NCBI RefSeq assembly: GCF_004348415.1
Contig: NZ_SMKI01000011.1
Span: 1 to 36,939, forward strand
Length of the DNA stretch: 36,939 nt
Direction of reading: 5' to 3'
Source of the DNA: Streptomyces hainanensis
Lineage (GTDB): Bacteria > Actinomycetota > Actinomycetes > Streptomycetales > Streptomycetaceae
Shown here: positions 1 to 8,012 of the stretch, one piece after another
Layout of the letters: the number at the start of each line of letters is the position of its first letter
Numbering within the stretch: the stretch's first letter is position 1
Translations under genes and position numbers: made by a program
The notes under the pieces: generated by a model
Databases searched by the model: none
Told to the model about the DNA's origin: nothing
What the model saw: only the letters and a program-made list of their open reading frames with translations

Positions 1-512
1 GGTTCGGGGTGGGGAAGACCACGTTTGTGGGGTCGGTTTCGGAGATCAATCCGCTGCGGACCGAGGCGGTGATGACGTCCGCGTCGGCGGGGATCGATGA
101 TCTGACGCACACGAGTGGGAAGACCACCACGACGGTGGCGATGGACTTCGGTCGTATCACGTTGGATCAGGATCTGATTCTGTATCTGTTCGGTACGCCG
201 GGTCAGGATCGTTTCTGGTTCATGTGGGATGACCTGGTGCGGGGTGCGATCGGTGCGATCGTGTTGGTGGACACCCGGCGGTTGGCGGACTGTTTCCCGG
301 CGGTGGACTACTTCGAGAACAGTGGTCTGCCGTTCGTGATCGCGTTGAACGGGTTCGACGGGCATCAGCCGTACTCGCCCGAGGAGGTGCGGGAGGCGTT
401 GCAGATCGGCCCCGACGCCCCGATCATCACCACCGACGCCCGTCACCGGTCCGAGGCCAAGAGCGGTCTGATCACCCTCGTCGAACACGCCCTGATGGCG
501 CGCCTGCGCTGA
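1..512 (+). CDS. cvnD: Conservon ATP/GTP-binding protein CvnD-like, 5' truncated by window edge
   Basis: Small Ras/MglA-like GTPase of a Streptomyces conservon (cvnABCD), which in the studied cases forms a membrane-associated complex resembling a eukaryotic G-protein system. The frame is open from base 3, and the gene begins outside the window. Visible motifs are the end of the P-loop (FGVGKTT, first residues), a switch-like GTPGQDRFWFMW stretch and a NGFD element in the position of NKxD. The C-terminus is complete (stop at 510-512). Codon use differs from the neighbours, with more GGT, CGT, GAT and TTG codons, so its local GC is lower. Its position just before the FAH-family gene and gltX fits cvnD1 of S. 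coelicolor, but that assignment is from memory. Family is confident; the paralogue number is an inference. Confidence 0.88.
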   Translation, partial: FGVGKTTFVGSVSEINPLRTEAVMTSASAGIDDLTHTSGKTTTTVAMDFGRITLDQDLILYLFGTPGQDRFWFMWDDLVRGAIGAIVLVDTRRLADCFPAVDYFENSGLPFVIALNGFDGHQPYSPEEVREALQIGPDAPIITTDARHRSEAKSGLITLVEHALMARLR

Positions 513-519
513 GGCCGTC

Positions 520-525
520 TAGGCT
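520..525 (+). promoter_or_regulatory. Candidate -10 element of the FAH-family gene
   Basis: TAGGCT ends 7 nt before the GTG start at 533, and no Shine-Dalgarno precedes the GTG. The arrangement suits a leaderless transcript. No convincing -35 is visible 16-19 bp upstream. Confidence 0.35.
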
Positions 526-532
526 GGCGGCC

Positions 533-1315
533 GTGCGCATCGCCAGATTCTCCATCGACGGCACCGTTGGCTTCGGCGTGGTCGAGGAGGAGCCCGCCGC
601 CGATGGCGGGCTCCAGCTCGACATCATCAAGGGCCACCCGTTCGCCGCGTTCGAACGCTCGGGTCGCCGCGTGCCGGTGAGCCAGGTCCGCCTGCTGCCT
701 CCGGTGCTGCCCAGCAAGATCGTGGCCATCGGCCGCAACTACGCGGAACACGCCCGCGAGCTGGGCAACGCCGTGCCCGAGGTGCCGGTCACCTTCTTCA
801 AGCCGTCCACCTCCGTGATCGGCCACGGCGACGAGATCGTCTACCCCTCGATCTCCTCCGACGTGCACCACGAGGCGGAGCTCGCCATCGTCATCGGCCG
901 CCTCTGCCGCGACGTCCCCCGCGAGCGTGCCCGCGACGTCATCCTGGGCTACACCTGCGCCAACGACCTGACCGCGCGCGACGTCCAGCAGCGCGAGACG
1001 CAGTGGGCGCGTGCCAAGGGCTTCGACACCTCCTGCCCGCTCGGCCCCTGGATCGAGACCGACCTCGACCCGGCCGACCTCGCCGTGGGCTGCACGGTCA
1101 ACGGCGAACAGCGGCAACTCGGCCGCACCAGCGAGATGGTGCGCTCGGTCGAGGACCTGATCGTGCACATCACCGAGTCGATGACCCTGCTCCCGCAGGA
1201 CGTCATCCTCACCGGCACCCCGGCCGGCGTCGGCCCCGTCCACGTCGGCGACGAGGTCGCCGTCACCATCGAAGGCATCGGCACTCTCACCAACAAGGTC
1301 GTCAAGCGTGACTAG
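533..1315 (+). CDS. Fumarylacetoacetate hydrolase family protein
   Basis: 260-aa enzyme of the FAH superfamily, whose members cleave C-C bonds or decarboxylate/isomerise beta-dicarbonyl acids with a divalent metal. The FAH core is visible from about residue 60: [14 protein letters not shown], then [10 protein letters not shown], then the metal-binding acidic pair in [12 protein letters not shown], then [10 protein letters not shown] and a C-terminal [17 protein letters not shown]. The substrate cannot be deduced; many bacterial members act on oxaloacetate-, acylpyruvate- or homoprotocatechuate-type acids. The GTG start at 533 has no ribosome site but lies 7 nt after a TAGGCT hexamer. The gene overlaps gltX by 8 bases, so the two are probably cotranscribed. 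Family is certain, reaction is not. Confidence 0.9.
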   Translation: MRIARFSIDGTVGFGVVEEEPAADGGLQLDIIKGHPFAAFERSGRRVPVSQVRLLPPVLPSKIVAIGRNYAEHARELGNAVPEVPVTFFKPSTSVIGHGDEIVYPSISSDVHHEAELAIVIGRLCRDVPRERARDVILGYTCANDLTARDVQQRETQWARAKGFDTSCPLGPWIETDLDPADLAVGCTVNGEQRQLGRTSEMVRSVEDLIVHITESMTLLPQDVILTGTPAGVGPVHVGDEVAVTIEGIGTLTNKVVKRD

Positions 1316-2810
1316 CCCCGACTCCCCCGCCCCGATCCGCGTCCGCTTCTGCCCGTCCCCGACGGGCAACCCGCACGTCGGGTTGGTGCGCACCGCCCTG
1401 TTCAACTGGGCGTTCGCCCGGCACCACGGCGGCACCCTGGTCTTCCGGATCGAGGACACCGACGCGGCCCGGGACTCGGAGGAGTCCTACGAGGCGCTGC
1501 TCGACGCCATGCGCTGGCTGGGGCTCGACTGGGACGAGGGCCCCGAGGTCGGCGGCCCGCACGCCCCCTACCGGCAGTCCCAGCGGATGGACGTCTACGC
1601 GGACGTCGCCGGCAGGTTGCTGGCCGCCGGCCACGCCTACCACTGCTACTGCACCCCGGAGGAGCTGGCGGAGCGCCGCGACGCCGCCCGCGCGGCCGGC
1701 CGCCCCTCCGGCTACGACGGCAAGTGCCGCACGGTCACCGACGAGCAGCGCGCGGCCTACGAGGCCGAGGGCCGGGAGCCCATCGTGCGCTTCCGGATGC
1801 CGGACGCGCCGATCACCTTCACCGACCTGGTCCGCGGCGAGCTGACCTTCACCCCGGAGAACGTGCCCGACTACGGCATCGTCCGGGCCAACGGCGCCCC
1901 GCTCTACACCCTGGTCAACCCGGTGGACGACGCGCTGATGGAGATCACCCACGTGCTCCGCGGCGAGGACCTGCTCTCCTCCACGCCCCGGCAGATCGCG
2001 CTCTACCGCGCGCTGGGCGAGATCGGCGTCGGCACCGGCCGGGTGCCCGCCTTCGGCCACCTCCCCTACGTGCTCGGCGAGGGCACCAAGAAGCTTTCCA
2101 AGCGCGACCCCGAGTCCTCGCTCAACCTCTACCGGGAGCGCGGCTTCCTGCCCTCCGGGCTGCTCAACTACCTGTCCCTGCTCGGCTGGTCGATCGCCGA
2201 GGACCGGGACGTCTTCACGGTCGACGAGCTGGTGGCCGCCTTCGACATCGCCGACGTGGTGCCCAACCCGGCGCGCTTCGACCTGAAGAAGTGCGAGGCG
2301 ATCAACGCCACCCACATCAGGGACCACCTCTCCACCGAGGACTTCGTCGCGGCCTGCGAGCCCTGGCTGCGCGCCCCGCACGCTCCCTGGAAGCCGGACG
2401 CGTTCGACCCGGTCGCCTTCGCCGCGCTGGCCCCGCTGGCCCAGACCCGGGTCACGGTGCTCTCCGACATCACCGACAACGTCGACTTCCTGTTCCTCGA
2501 CGAGCCGGTGAGCGACGAGGCGTCCTGGCAGAAGGCGATGAAGCCGGGCGCCGAGGCCGTCCTCGGCACGGCGCGGGAGAACCTGGCCGCCTTGCCGGCG
2601 GCCGACTGGGCGGCGGAGCCCCTGAAGGCCGCCGTGCTCGCCGCCGGTGAGACCCACGGGCTGAAGCTCGGCAAGGCCCAGGCGCCGCTCCGGGTGGCCG
2701 TCACGGGCCGCACGGTGGGCCTGCCCCTGTTCGAGTCCCTGGAGGTCCTGGGCCGGCAGCGCACCCTGGCCCGGGTGGACGAGGCCCTGACCCGACTGAC
2801 CGCGGGCTGA
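1308..2810 (+). CDS. gltX: Glutamyl-tRNA synthetase
   Basis: Class I aminoacyl-tRNA synthetase of 500 aa that charges tRNA-Glu. Actinomycetes that lack GlnRS use a non-discriminating GluRS, which also loads Glu on tRNA-Gln for GatCAB amidation. The N-terminus [21 protein letters not shown] contains the HIGH-equivalent HVGL (about residues 22-25), and the KMSKS loop appears as KKLSKR (about 261-266). The C-terminal anticodon-binding half is present and length is normal. The GTG start at 1308 lies inside the end of the FAH-family gene (8-bp overlap), giving translational coupling. Downstream on the same strand are tRNA-Gln and two tRNA-Glu genes, substrates of this enzyme. Identification is secure. 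Confidence 0.97.
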   Translation: MTSPDSPAPIRVRFCPSPTGNPHVGLVRTALFNWAFARHHGGTLVFRIEDTDAARDSEESYEALLDAMRWLGLDWDEGPEVGGPHAPYRQSQRMDVYADVAGRLLAAGHAYHCYCTPEELAERRDAARAAGRPSGYDGKCRTVTDEQRAAYEAEGREPIVRFRMPDAPITFTDLVRGELTFTPENVPDYGIVRANGAPLYTLVNPVDDALMEITHVLRGEDLLSSTPRQIALYRALGEIGVGTGRVPAFGHLPYVLGEGTKKLSKRDPESSLNLYRERGFLPSGLLNYLSLLGWSIAEDRDVFTVDELVAAFDIADVVPNPARFDLKKCEAINATHIRDHLSTEDFVAACEPWLRAPHAPWKPDAFDPVAFAALAPLAQTRVTVLSDITDNVDFLFLDEPVSDEASWQKAMKPGAEAVLGTARENLAALPAADWAAEPLKAAVLAAGETHGLKLGKAQAPLRVAVTGRTVGLPLFESLEVLGRQRTLARVDEALTRLTAG

Positions 2811-2848
2811 CAACCCCGGCCCGGGGGGCGGCGGCCCAGGATCTCGTT

Positions 2849-2877
2849 TTGGACCACCGTCCCCCATCGGGTAGTGT
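2849..2877 (+). promoter_or_regulatory. Promoter of the tRNA-Gln/Glu operon
   Basis: TTGGAC (2849-2854) and TAGTGT (2872-2877) are separated by exactly 17 bp, a good match to the vegetative sigma consensus. Transcription would start near 2884, about 75 nt before the tRNA-Gln. The tRNAs thus have a promoter independent of gltX. Confidence 0.7.
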
Positions 2878-2959
2878 TCTTCCTGCCGCCAAGGAGGCCA
2901 GACAGGCCGGAAACCAAGGCGGTCACCCGAACAGAACCCCAGCCGGGGTTGAGTTTTGG

Positions 2960-3031
2960 TGGGGTATGGTGTAATTGGCAGCACGACTGATTCTGGTTCA
3001 GTTAGTCTAGGTTCGAGTCCTGGTACCCCAG
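2960..3031 (+). tRNA. tRNA-Gln (CUG)
   Basis: A 72-nt cloverleaf. The acceptor TGGGGTA pairs with TACCCCA, with discriminator G. The anticodon stem ACTGA/TCAGT encloses the loop TTCTGGT (anticodon CTG), and the T-arm loop is TTCGAGT. CCA is not encoded. First gene of a three-tRNA operon. Confidence 0.96.
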
Positions 3032-3053
3032 CACGATCTTTCACGAGATCAAG

Positions 3054-3126
3054 GCCCCCGTTGTGTAGCGGCCTAGCACGCCGCCCTCTCAAGGCGGTAG
3101 CGCCGGTTCGAATCCGGTCGGGGGTA
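3054..3126 (+). tRNA. tRNA-Glu (CUC), copy 1
   Basis: A 73-nt cloverleaf. The acceptor GCCCCCG pairs with CGGGGGT (first pair G-U). The anticodon stem CCGCC/GGCGG holds loop CTCTCAA (anticodon CTC), and the T-loop is TTCGAAT. The discriminator is A and CCA is not encoded. It is identical to the copy 100 bp downstream. Confidence 0.97.
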
Positions 3127-3153
3127 CGGTGATCCACCAGGATCTCCTTGTGA

Positions 3154-3226
3154 GCCCCCGTTGTGTAGCGGCCTAGCACGCCGCCCTCTCAAGGCGGTAG
3201 CGCCGGTTCGAATCCGGTCGGGGGTA
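3154..3226 (+). tRNA. tRNA-Glu (CUC), copy 2
   Basis: Identical in sequence to the tRNA-Glu at 3054-3126, with a 27-nt spacer between them. It is followed by a hairpin terminator and is the last gene of the tRNA operon. Confidence 0.97.
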
Positions 3227-3242
3227 CTCGACGGCACGTGGC

Positions 3243-3262
3243 CTCCTCGCTCAGGCGAGGGG
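3243..3262 (+). terminator. Terminator of the tRNA operon
   Basis: Stem CTCCTCGC (3243-3250) pairs with GCGAGGGG (3255-3262) around a TCAG loop and is followed by GTCTTTGT. It lies 16 nt after the second tRNA-Glu and just before the convergent MerR gene, so it may work in both directions. Confidence 0.65.
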
Positions 3263-3281
3263 GTCTTTGTCGTGTTCGGGC

Positions 3282-3923
3282 TCATGCCGGGCCGGTGTCG
3301 AACCGGCGGCTCGCCTCCTCGGCCTGGGCTAGCCGGCGCAGGCTCAGCAGCACCGGCTCGTAGAGCACCGTCAGGGCGACGGCGGCCTCGAGTTGGGTGG
3401 TGGGCGCCTCGAACTCCTCGACCAGCGCGACCTCGTGGGCGGCCAGCTCGGCCGCCAGCCGCCCGTAGGGCAGGAGTTGGGACACCTCGCAGGGGTAGCC
3501 GAGCCGCAGCAGCGCGGCGAGCGAGGAGACCAGCGAGACGTGGGCCGGGTTCTCCGGCACCACGCGCCAGCCGAGCAGCGTCTGCAACTCCTCGGCGGTG
3601 TGCTCCGCCGCCTCCGTGGTGGCCTGGTCGCCCTCCGTGACCCGGGCGGCGCCCGGGAGCGCGGCGACCGCCGTGCCGAGGCGGGACAGCTGGTCCATCG
3701 AGTCGTCGTCCACCGCGGCCAGCACCTCGCGGGCGGTGGCCACCGGCACCCGCCCCACCTGCACGAGTGCCCGCACCAGGCGCAGCCGGCGCAGGTGCTC
3801 CTCGTCGTACTCGGCCTGGGTGGCGCTGACCCGCCGGCCGGGCGGCAGCAGGCCCTCCCGCAGGTAGTACTTGATCGTCGCGATGGAGACCCCGCTGCGC
3901 TCGCAGAGCTCGGCCAGCCGCAT
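3282..3923 (-). CDS. MerR family transcriptional regulator
   Basis: 213-aa DNA-binding regulator. The N-terminal MerR winged helix-turn-helix is plain: MRLAELCERSGVSIATIKYYLREGLL, then the second helix region with EEHLRRLRLVRALVQVGRVP (about 40-65). The C-terminal effector domain is helical and contains no cysteine or histidine cluster, so a metal sensor is unlikely and an organic ligand is more plausible. The ATG at 3923 is preceded by GAGGACG. A longer open frame continues upstream but does not resemble MerR. The gene is divergent from the DUF4188 gene, and a perfect palindrome lies between them, so it most likely controls that gene and itself. Family is certain, ligand unknown. Confidence 0.92.
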   Translation of the reverse strand: MRLAELCERSGVSIATIKYYLREGLLPPGRRVSATQAEYDEEHLRRLRLVRALVQVGRVPVATAREVLAAVDDDSMDQLSRLGTAVAALPGAARVTEGDQATTEAAEHTAEELQTLLGWRVVPENPAHVSLVSSLAALLRLGYPCEVSQLLPYGRLAAELAAHEVALVEEFEAPTTQLEAAVALTVLYEPVLLSLRRLAQAEEASRRFDTGPA

Positions 3924-3962
3924 CGTCCTCGCCCCCCTCTTGCATTCTTCCTTGGTGAGTGG

Positions 3963-3984
3963 CACTATCCAATCATGGATAGTG
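3963..3984. promoter_or_regulatory. Perfect 9-4-9 palindrome, probable MerR operator
   Basis: CACTATCCA (3963-3971), spacer ATCA, then TGGATAGTG (3976-3984), a perfect inverted repeat. A further CTATCCA half-site occurs at 3988-3994. The repeat lies after a -35-like TTGGTG (3952-3957) and overlaps a -10-like GATAGT (3978-3983), a spacer of about 20 bp. This resembles MerR-family promoters, where the operator sits inside an over-long 19-20 bp spacer. The regulator assignment is inferred from position. Confidence 0.7.
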
Positions 3985-4022
3985 AGGCTATCCAAGGATG
4001 GGTCGGAGAAGAGGCGGGAGCC

Positions 4023-4505
4023 ATGGCGGCGAGGATCATCGAGGGCCGGATGACGGCGGCCGACAACGGGGGAGTGACGGTCTTCCTGATCGGCATGCGG
4101 ATCAACAGCTTCTGGCGGCTGGGGTCCTGGTGGCCGACGTTCCTGGCGATGCCGAGGATGCTGAGGGAGCTCTCCCGGGAGCGGGAGCGCGGGATGCTCG
4201 GCTACCGACTGCTGTTCGGCGGGCCGCGGCTGATCTACGTCGTGCAGTACTGGCGATCGCACGAGGAGCTGCTGGCCTACGCCTCCGCTCAGGACGGGCT
4301 CCATCGGCCGGCCTGGGCGGCGTTCAACCGCCGGCTGCGCGCGGGGCGGGGGAGGGTCGGCTTCTGGCACGAGACCTATGTCGTGCCGGCCGGGGCGCAC
4401 GAGCAGTTCTACCTGAACATGCCGCCCTTCGGGCTGGGCGAGGCCACCGGCGTCATACCGATCGGTCGGCGCGGAGAGCGGGCCGCCGAGCGGCTCGCCG
4501 TCTAG
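4023..4505 (+). CDS. DUF4188 family protein (monooxygenase-like fold)
   Basis: 160-aa protein resembling the DUF4188 family, which databases group with small dimeric alpha-beta-barrel monooxygenases; no reaction is established that I know of. Visible features are [11 protein letters not shown] near the N-terminus, a tryptophan-rich [12 protein letters not shown], then [18 protein letters not shown] and a conserved GFWHETYVV near the end. There is no signal peptide. I chose the ATG at 4023 because GGAGAAGAGG lies upstream and the in-frame ATG at 3975 falls inside the palindrome and likely -10. The gene is divergent from the MerR gene and probably its target. A role in detoxification or quinone/fatty-acid oxidation would be a guess. 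Confidence 0.82.
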   Translation: MAARIIEGRMTAADNGGVTVFLIGMRINSFWRLGSWWPTFLAMPRMLRELSRERERGMLGYRLLFGGPRLIYVVQYWRSHEELLAYASAQDGLHRPAWAAFNRRLRAGRGRVGFWHETYVVPAGAHEQFYLNMPPFGLGEATGVIPIGRRGERAAERLAV

Positions 4506-4519
4506 CGGAGGCGCCGGGT

Positions 4520-5251
4520 TCAGCCCCCGGTGCGCCGCAGGGCCTCGGTGAGGCGGCCGGCGGCGTCCAGCAGGGCCTGGGCGTGCATCCGGCCGGGGTG
4601 GCGGGTCAGCCGCTCGATCGGCCCGGAGACGGAGACGGCCGCCACGACCCGGTTGGACGGCCCGCGCACCGGCGCCGAGACGGACGCCACACCGGGCTCC
4701 CGCTCGCCGATGGACTGGGCCCAGCCGCGGCGGCGCACCCCGGAGAGCGCGGTGGCGGTGAACCGGGCGCCCTGGAGTCCGTGGTGCAGCCGCTCGGGCT
4801 CCTCCCAGGCCAGCAGGATCTGGGCGGCCGAGCCGGCCTTCATGGGGAGCGTGGAGCCCACCGGCACGGTGTCCCGCAGCCCGGAGAGCCGCTCGGCGGC
4901 GGCCACGCAGATCCGCATGTCGCCCTGGCGCCGGTAGAGCTGGGCGCTCTCCCCGGTCAGGTCGCGCAGCCCCGTCAGCACCGGGCCCGCGGCGGCCAGC
5001 AGCCGGTCCTCGCCGGCCGCGGCGGCCAGCTCGGCGAGCCGTGGGCCCAGCACGAACCTGCCCTGCATGTCGCGGGCCAACAGCCGGTGGTACTCGAGCG
5101 CCACCGCCATCCGGTGCGCGGTCGGCCTGGCCAGCCCCGTCGCCCCGACCAGACCGGCCAGTGTGGCCGGCCCGGACTCCAGGGCCCCGAGCACCAGCGC
5201 CGCCTTGTCCAGAACGCCCACACCGCTGGAATCGCCGCTAGAGTTGTCCAT
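4520..5251 (-). CDS. ndgR: IclR family transcriptional regulator NdgR (AreB-type)
   Basis: 243-aa IclR regulator. An N-terminal winged HTH (about 14-75, with [21 protein letters not shown]) is followed by an IclR effector domain with [12 protein letters not shown] and the [25 protein letters not shown] signature split over about 185-215. Orthologues next to leuCD (NdgR in S. coelicolor, AreB in S. clavuligerus) control leucine and other amino-acid biosynthesis and influence antibiotic production. The start ATG at 5251 has no Shine-Dalgarno. Instead TTGCGT-17 bp-GAATAT ends 6 nt before it, so the mRNA is probably leaderless. Stop is at 4520-4522, tail-to-tail with the DUF4188 gene 14 bp away. 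Orthology rests on the leuC neighbourhood and sequence. Confidence 0.93.
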   Translation of the reverse strand: MDNSSGDSSGVGVLDKAALVLGALESGPATLAGLVGATGLARPTAHRMAVALEYHRLLARDMQGRFVLGPRLAELAAAAGEDRLLAAAGPVLTGLRDLTGESAQLYRRQGDMRICVAAAERLSGLRDTVPVGSTLPMKAGSAAQILLAWEEPERLHHGLQGARFTATALSGVRRRGWAQSIGEREPGVASVSAPVRGPSNRVVAAVSVSGPIERLTRHPGRMHAQALLDAAGRLTEALRRTGG

Positions 5252-5257
5252 GCAACG

Positions 5258-5286
5258 ATATTCGCGTCTCACACTGTGAAACGCAA
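5258..5286 (-). promoter_or_regulatory. ndgR promoter, probably leaderless
   Basis: On the minus strand, TTGCGT (5286-5281), a 17-bp spacer, then GAATAT (5263-5258). The ATG begins 7 nt after the -10, so the predicted transcription start coincides with the start codon. The spacer and -35 coincide with the 21-bp palindrome, as expected for autoregulation. Confidence 0.65.
5264..5284. promoter_or_regulatory. 21-bp near-perfect palindrome, probable NdgR operator
   Basis: GCGTnTCACA and TGTGAnACGC arms flank a central C at 5274. Nine of ten arm pairs match, the exception being the fifth base. The site lies between divergent ndgR and leuC and covers the ndgR -35/spacer. IclR-family proteins bind such palindromes, and NdgR/AreB is known to act on leuCD. 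Binding here is inferred. Confidence 0.65.
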
Positions 5287-5374
5287 GTTCAATTTTCGAG
5301 AGAAGGCGGCAGGCTGGGGGGCAGTGTTCCGCGTCGTGTGCGCGGAGCGCGGTCACCGGCCACGTCCGGCCGAG

Positions 5375-5405
5375 GCTCCCGCCGCCCGGGGCGGGCCCCG
5401 GGAGC
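5375..5405 (+). other. GC-rich hairpin in the leuC leader
   Basis: GCTCCCG (5375-5381) pairs with CGGGAGC (5399-5405), and the enclosed CCGCCC/GGGCGG can extend the stem. It lies about 45 nt before leuC in the 165-nt ndgR-leuC gap. No T-tract follows, so it is not an obvious terminator. I found no leucine-rich leader peptide before it. It could be an mRNA structure affecting leuC expression. Confidence 0.35.
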
Positions 5406-5450
5406 GGACGAGGGCCACCCGAGACCAGCGGCGATGCCGGAGGGAATGCG

Positions 5451-6875
5451 ATGGGACGGACACTGGCGGAGAAAGTCTGGGACGACCATGTCGTCCGGCG
5501 CGCGGAGGGCGAGCCCGACCTGCTCTACATCGACCTCCACCTGCTCCACGAGGTGACCAGCCCGCAGGCCTTCGACGGGCTGCGCAAGAACGGCCGCCGG
5601 GTGCGCCGCACGGACCTCACCATCGCCACCGAGGACCACAACACCCCCACGCTCGACATCGACAAGCCCATCGCGGACCCGGTGTCGCGCACCCAGCTGG
5701 AGACCCTCCGCAGGAACTGCGCGGAGTTCGGCGTCCGGCTGCACCCGCTGGGCGACGCCGAGCAGGGCGTGGTGCACGTCGTCGGCCCGCAGCTCGGCCT
5801 GACCCAGCCGGGCACGACCGTGGTCTGCGGCGACAGCCACACCTCCACGCACGGCGCGTTCGGCGCGCTGGCCTTCGGCATCGGCACCAGCCAGGTCGAG
5901 CACGTGCTGGCCACCCAGACGCTGCCGATGGCCCCGTTCCGCACCATGGCGGTCACCGTGCTCGGCGAGCTGCCCGCCGGCGTCACCGCCAAGGACCTGA
6001 TCCTGGCGATCATCGCCAGGATCGGCACCGGCGGCGGCCAGGGCTATGTCGTCGAGTACCGCGGCGAGGCCATCGAGAAGCTCTCGATGGAGGCGCGGAT
6101 GACCATCTGCAACATGTCGATCGAGGCCGGCGCCCGCGCCGGCATGATCGCCCCCGACGAGACGACGTTCGCCTACCTGAAGGGCCGCGACCACGCGCCC
6201 GAGGGTGCCGACTGGGACGCCGCGGTCGCCTACTGGAAGACGCTGCGCACCGACGAGGACGCCGTCTTCGATCACGAGGTCGTCATCGACGCCGCCGAGC
6301 TCGCGCCGTTCGTCACCTGGGGCACCAACCCGGGGCAGGGCGCGCCGCTGTCGGAGTCCGTGCCCGACCCGGCCTCCTTCGCCGACCCCAACGAGCGCAC
6401 GTCGGCCGAGCGGGCCCTGGAGTACATGGGGCTCACGGCCGGCCAGCGGCTGCGGGACATCTCGGTGGACACCGTGTTCGTCGGCTCGTGCACCAACGGC
6501 AGGATCGAGGACCTGCGCTCGGCCGCCGCCGTGCTCGACGGCCGGCAGATCGCGGACGGGGTGCGGATGCTGGTGGTGCCCGGTTCGGTCCGGGTGGCGC
6601 TGCAGGCCGTCGAGGAGGGCCTGGACAAGGTGTTCACGGCCGCCGGCGCCGAGTGGCGGCACGCCGGGTGTTCGATGTGTCTGGGCATGAACCCCGACCA
6701 ACTCGCCCCCCAGGAGCGCTGCGCCTCCACCTCCAACCGCAACTTCGAGGGCAGGCAGGGCAAGGGCGGCCGCACGCACCTGGTCTCGCCGCAGGTCGCC
6801 GCCGCCACCGCGGTCACCGGCCGGCTCGCCTCCCCGGCCGACCTGGCCACCGCCCCCACCCCCGTCGAGGTCTGA
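5451..6875 (+). CDS. leuC: 3-isopropylmalate dehydratase large subunit
   Basis: 474-aa aconitase-family large subunit of isopropylmalate isomerase, converting 2- to 3-isopropylmalate in leucine synthesis with LeuD. Recognisable are the N-terminal [21 protein letters not shown], the EDHNTPT segment, the [22 protein letters not shown] block (about 125-146) and the [4Fe-4S] ligands: the cysteine in [14 protein letters not shown] and the pair in [10 protein letters not shown]. Length is typical. The ATG at 5451 has GGAGGG six bases upstream. It is divergent from ndgR and lies 14 bp before leuD, forming a two-gene operon ending at the strong hairpin at 7508. All key residues are present. Confidence 0.98.
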   Translation: MGRTLAEKVWDDHVVRRAEGEPDLLYIDLHLLHEVTSPQAFDGLRKNGRRVRRTDLTIATEDHNTPTLDIDKPIADPVSRTQLETLRRNCAEFGVRLHPLGDAEQGVVHVVGPQLGLTQPGTTVVCGDSHTSTHGAFGALAFGIGTSQVEHVLATQTLPMAPFRTMAVTVLGELPAGVTAKDLILAIIARIGTGGGQGYVVEYRGEAIEKLSMEARMTICNMSIEAGARAGMIAPDETTFAYLKGRDHAPEGADWDAAVAYWKTLRTDEDAVFDHEVVIDAAELAPFVTWGTNPGQGAPLSESVPDPASFADPNERTSAERALEYMGLTAGQRLRDISVDTVFVGSCTNGRIEDLRSAAAVLDGRQIADGVRMLVVPGSVRVALQAVEEGLDKVFTAAGAEWRHAGCSMCLGMNPDQLAPQERCASTSNRNFEGRQGKGGRTHLVSPQVAAATAVTGRLASPADLATAPTPVEV

Positions 6876-6889
6876 GGTCACCGAAGGAC

Positions 6890-7483
6890 ATGGAAGCTTT
6901 CACCACCCACACCGGCCGCGCGGTCCCGCTGCGCCGGAGCAACGTCGACACCGACCAGATCATCCCCGCGCACTGGCTCAAGAAGGTCACGAGGGACGGT
7001 TTCGAGGACGGCCTGTTCGAGGCCTGGCGCAAGGACCCGGAGTTCGTGCTCAACCGGCCCGAGCGCGCCGGCGCCACCGTGCTGGTCGCCGGACCCGACT
7101 TCGGCACCGGCTCCTCCCGCGAGCACGCCGTCTGGGCCCTGCAGAACTACGGCTTCAAGGCCGTGATCTCCCCCCGCTTCGCCGACATCTTCCGGGGCAA
7201 CTCGCTGAAGAACGGCCTGCTCACCGTGGTGCTCCCGCAGGAGACCGTGGACACGCTGTGGGCGCTGGTCGAGGCCGACCCGGCGGCGGAGATCACCGTC
7301 GACCTCGTCGAGCGCAAGGTGGTGGCCGAGGGGATCGAGGCGGGCTTCGAGCTCGACGAGAACGCCCGCTGGCGGCTGCTCGAAGGGCTCGACGACATCA
7401 GCATCACGCTGCGCGACGAGGACCAGGTGGCCACCTTCGAGGCCGGCCGCCCCTCCTTCAAGCCCCGCACCCAAGTGGCCTGA
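6890..7483 (+). CDS. leuD: 3-isopropylmalate dehydratase small subunit
   Basis: 197-aa swivelling-domain subunit of isopropylmalate isomerase, working with LeuC. Typical motifs are [15 protein letters not shown] near residue 19, [17 protein letters not shown] (about 70-86), [19 protein letters not shown] and a C-terminal [11 protein letters not shown]. The ATG at 6890 follows GAAGGA closely and lies 14 bp after the leuC stop, so the genes are coupled. Expression is expected to follow leuC under NdgR control. Length is normal for the family. Confidence 0.98.
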   Translation: MEAFTTHTGRAVPLRRSNVDTDQIIPAHWLKKVTRDGFEDGLFEAWRKDPEFVLNRPERAGATVLVAGPDFGTGSSREHAVWALQNYGFKAVISPRFADIFRGNSLKNGLLTVVLPQETVDTLWALVEADPAAEITVDLVERKVVAEGIEAGFELDENARWRLLEGLDDISITLRDEDQVATFEAGRPSFKPRTQVA

Positions 7484-7507
7484 CACTCCGGGCCGCTGCC
7501 CGTTCGA

Positions 7508-7547
7508 CGCGACGCCCCCGCCGGTTGTGACCGGCGGGGGCGTCGCG
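7508..7547 (+). terminator. Strong terminator after leuCD
   Basis: A perfect 18-bp stem, 7508-7525 with 7530-7547, around a TGTG loop. It contains GACGCCCCCGCCGG and its complement and is followed by CGTCTTCCCC. It starts 25 bp after the leuD stop. Confidence 0.85.
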
Positions 7548-7621
7548 CGTCTTCCCCCGTACGACACGGGCGTTGGGGGCTTAGAGGGCGATACCAGTGC
7601 CAAGGTGGCACAATCGGCGAC

Positions 7622-7876
7622 ATGGAACGCGACGGTCAACTCGAACTCTACGACCGCCTCGCCGCTCGACTGAGGGACGCGCACCGCACGGTGCGGGCCC
7701 TGCAAGTGCCTGAGGACGTACGGCAAGCTCTCACCCGGAAGCTGCTGATCATCACCGCGGCGGCCAAGCAGGACCTGCCCGGCGCCGCGCGTCGTCTGGA
7801 CCGGCTGATGGAGGACGTTGACGCGGGGTGGCCGGCTCGGGATCGGCCCGGCGAACGTCGCGACGCGACCTCGTGA
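7622..7876 (+). CDS. Small conserved actinomycete protein, function unknown
   Basis: 84-aa basic, helical cytoplasmic protein beginning MERDGQLELYDRLAARL and ending in a charged tail. I recall a similar small hypothetical between leuD and the HU gene in other Streptomyces, and that context plus the GC-biased third codon positions supports it being real. No domain, signal peptide or cysteine motif is visible. Most of it (about 5-70) should form two or three amphipathic helices. A -10-like CACAAT ends 7 nt before the ATG; an AAGGTGG lies too far upstream to be a good ribosome site. No function proposed. Confidence 0.72.
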   Translation: MERDGQLELYDRLAARLRDAHRTVRALQVPEDVRQALTRKLLIITAAAKQDLPGAARRLDRLMEDVDAGWPARDRPGERRDATS

Positions 7877-7932
7877 AGGTCTCGCGATGGTCGAGTTCGT
7901 TGCGACACAAGGGTGATTAGCCCGTTTCGCGT

Positions 7933-7961
7933 TTGATTTGCGGAATATATCTGCCTAACGT
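7933..7961 (+). promoter_or_regulatory. hupS promoter
   Basis: TTGATT (7933-7938), 17-bp spacer, TAACGT (7956-7961), in an unusually AT-rich stretch for this genome. Transcription would start near 7968, giving a leader of about 45 nt that ends with the GGGGAAG ribosome site before the GTG at 8013. Confidence 0.7.
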
Positions 7962-8012
7962 GCGAAAAAGCTTGGACACATTCGTTCCAGCAATGCCTGC
8001 GAAGGGGAAGAC

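Noticed and set aside
3054-3226. Direct 73-bp repeat as the ends of an integrated element
   Set aside because: Both copies are complete tRNA-Glu genes with only 27 nt between them, so there is no room for an element.
3975-4022. Earlier ATG start (3975) for the DUF4188 protein
   Set aside because: It lies inside the palindrome and overlaps the likely -10, so it would be upstream of the transcription start. The ATG at 4023 has a ribosome site.
5290-5450. Leucine attenuator with leader peptide before leuC
   Set aside because: No short frame with clustered leucine codons was found, and the hairpin at 5375 lacks a T-run. A plain structured leader is all that can be supported.
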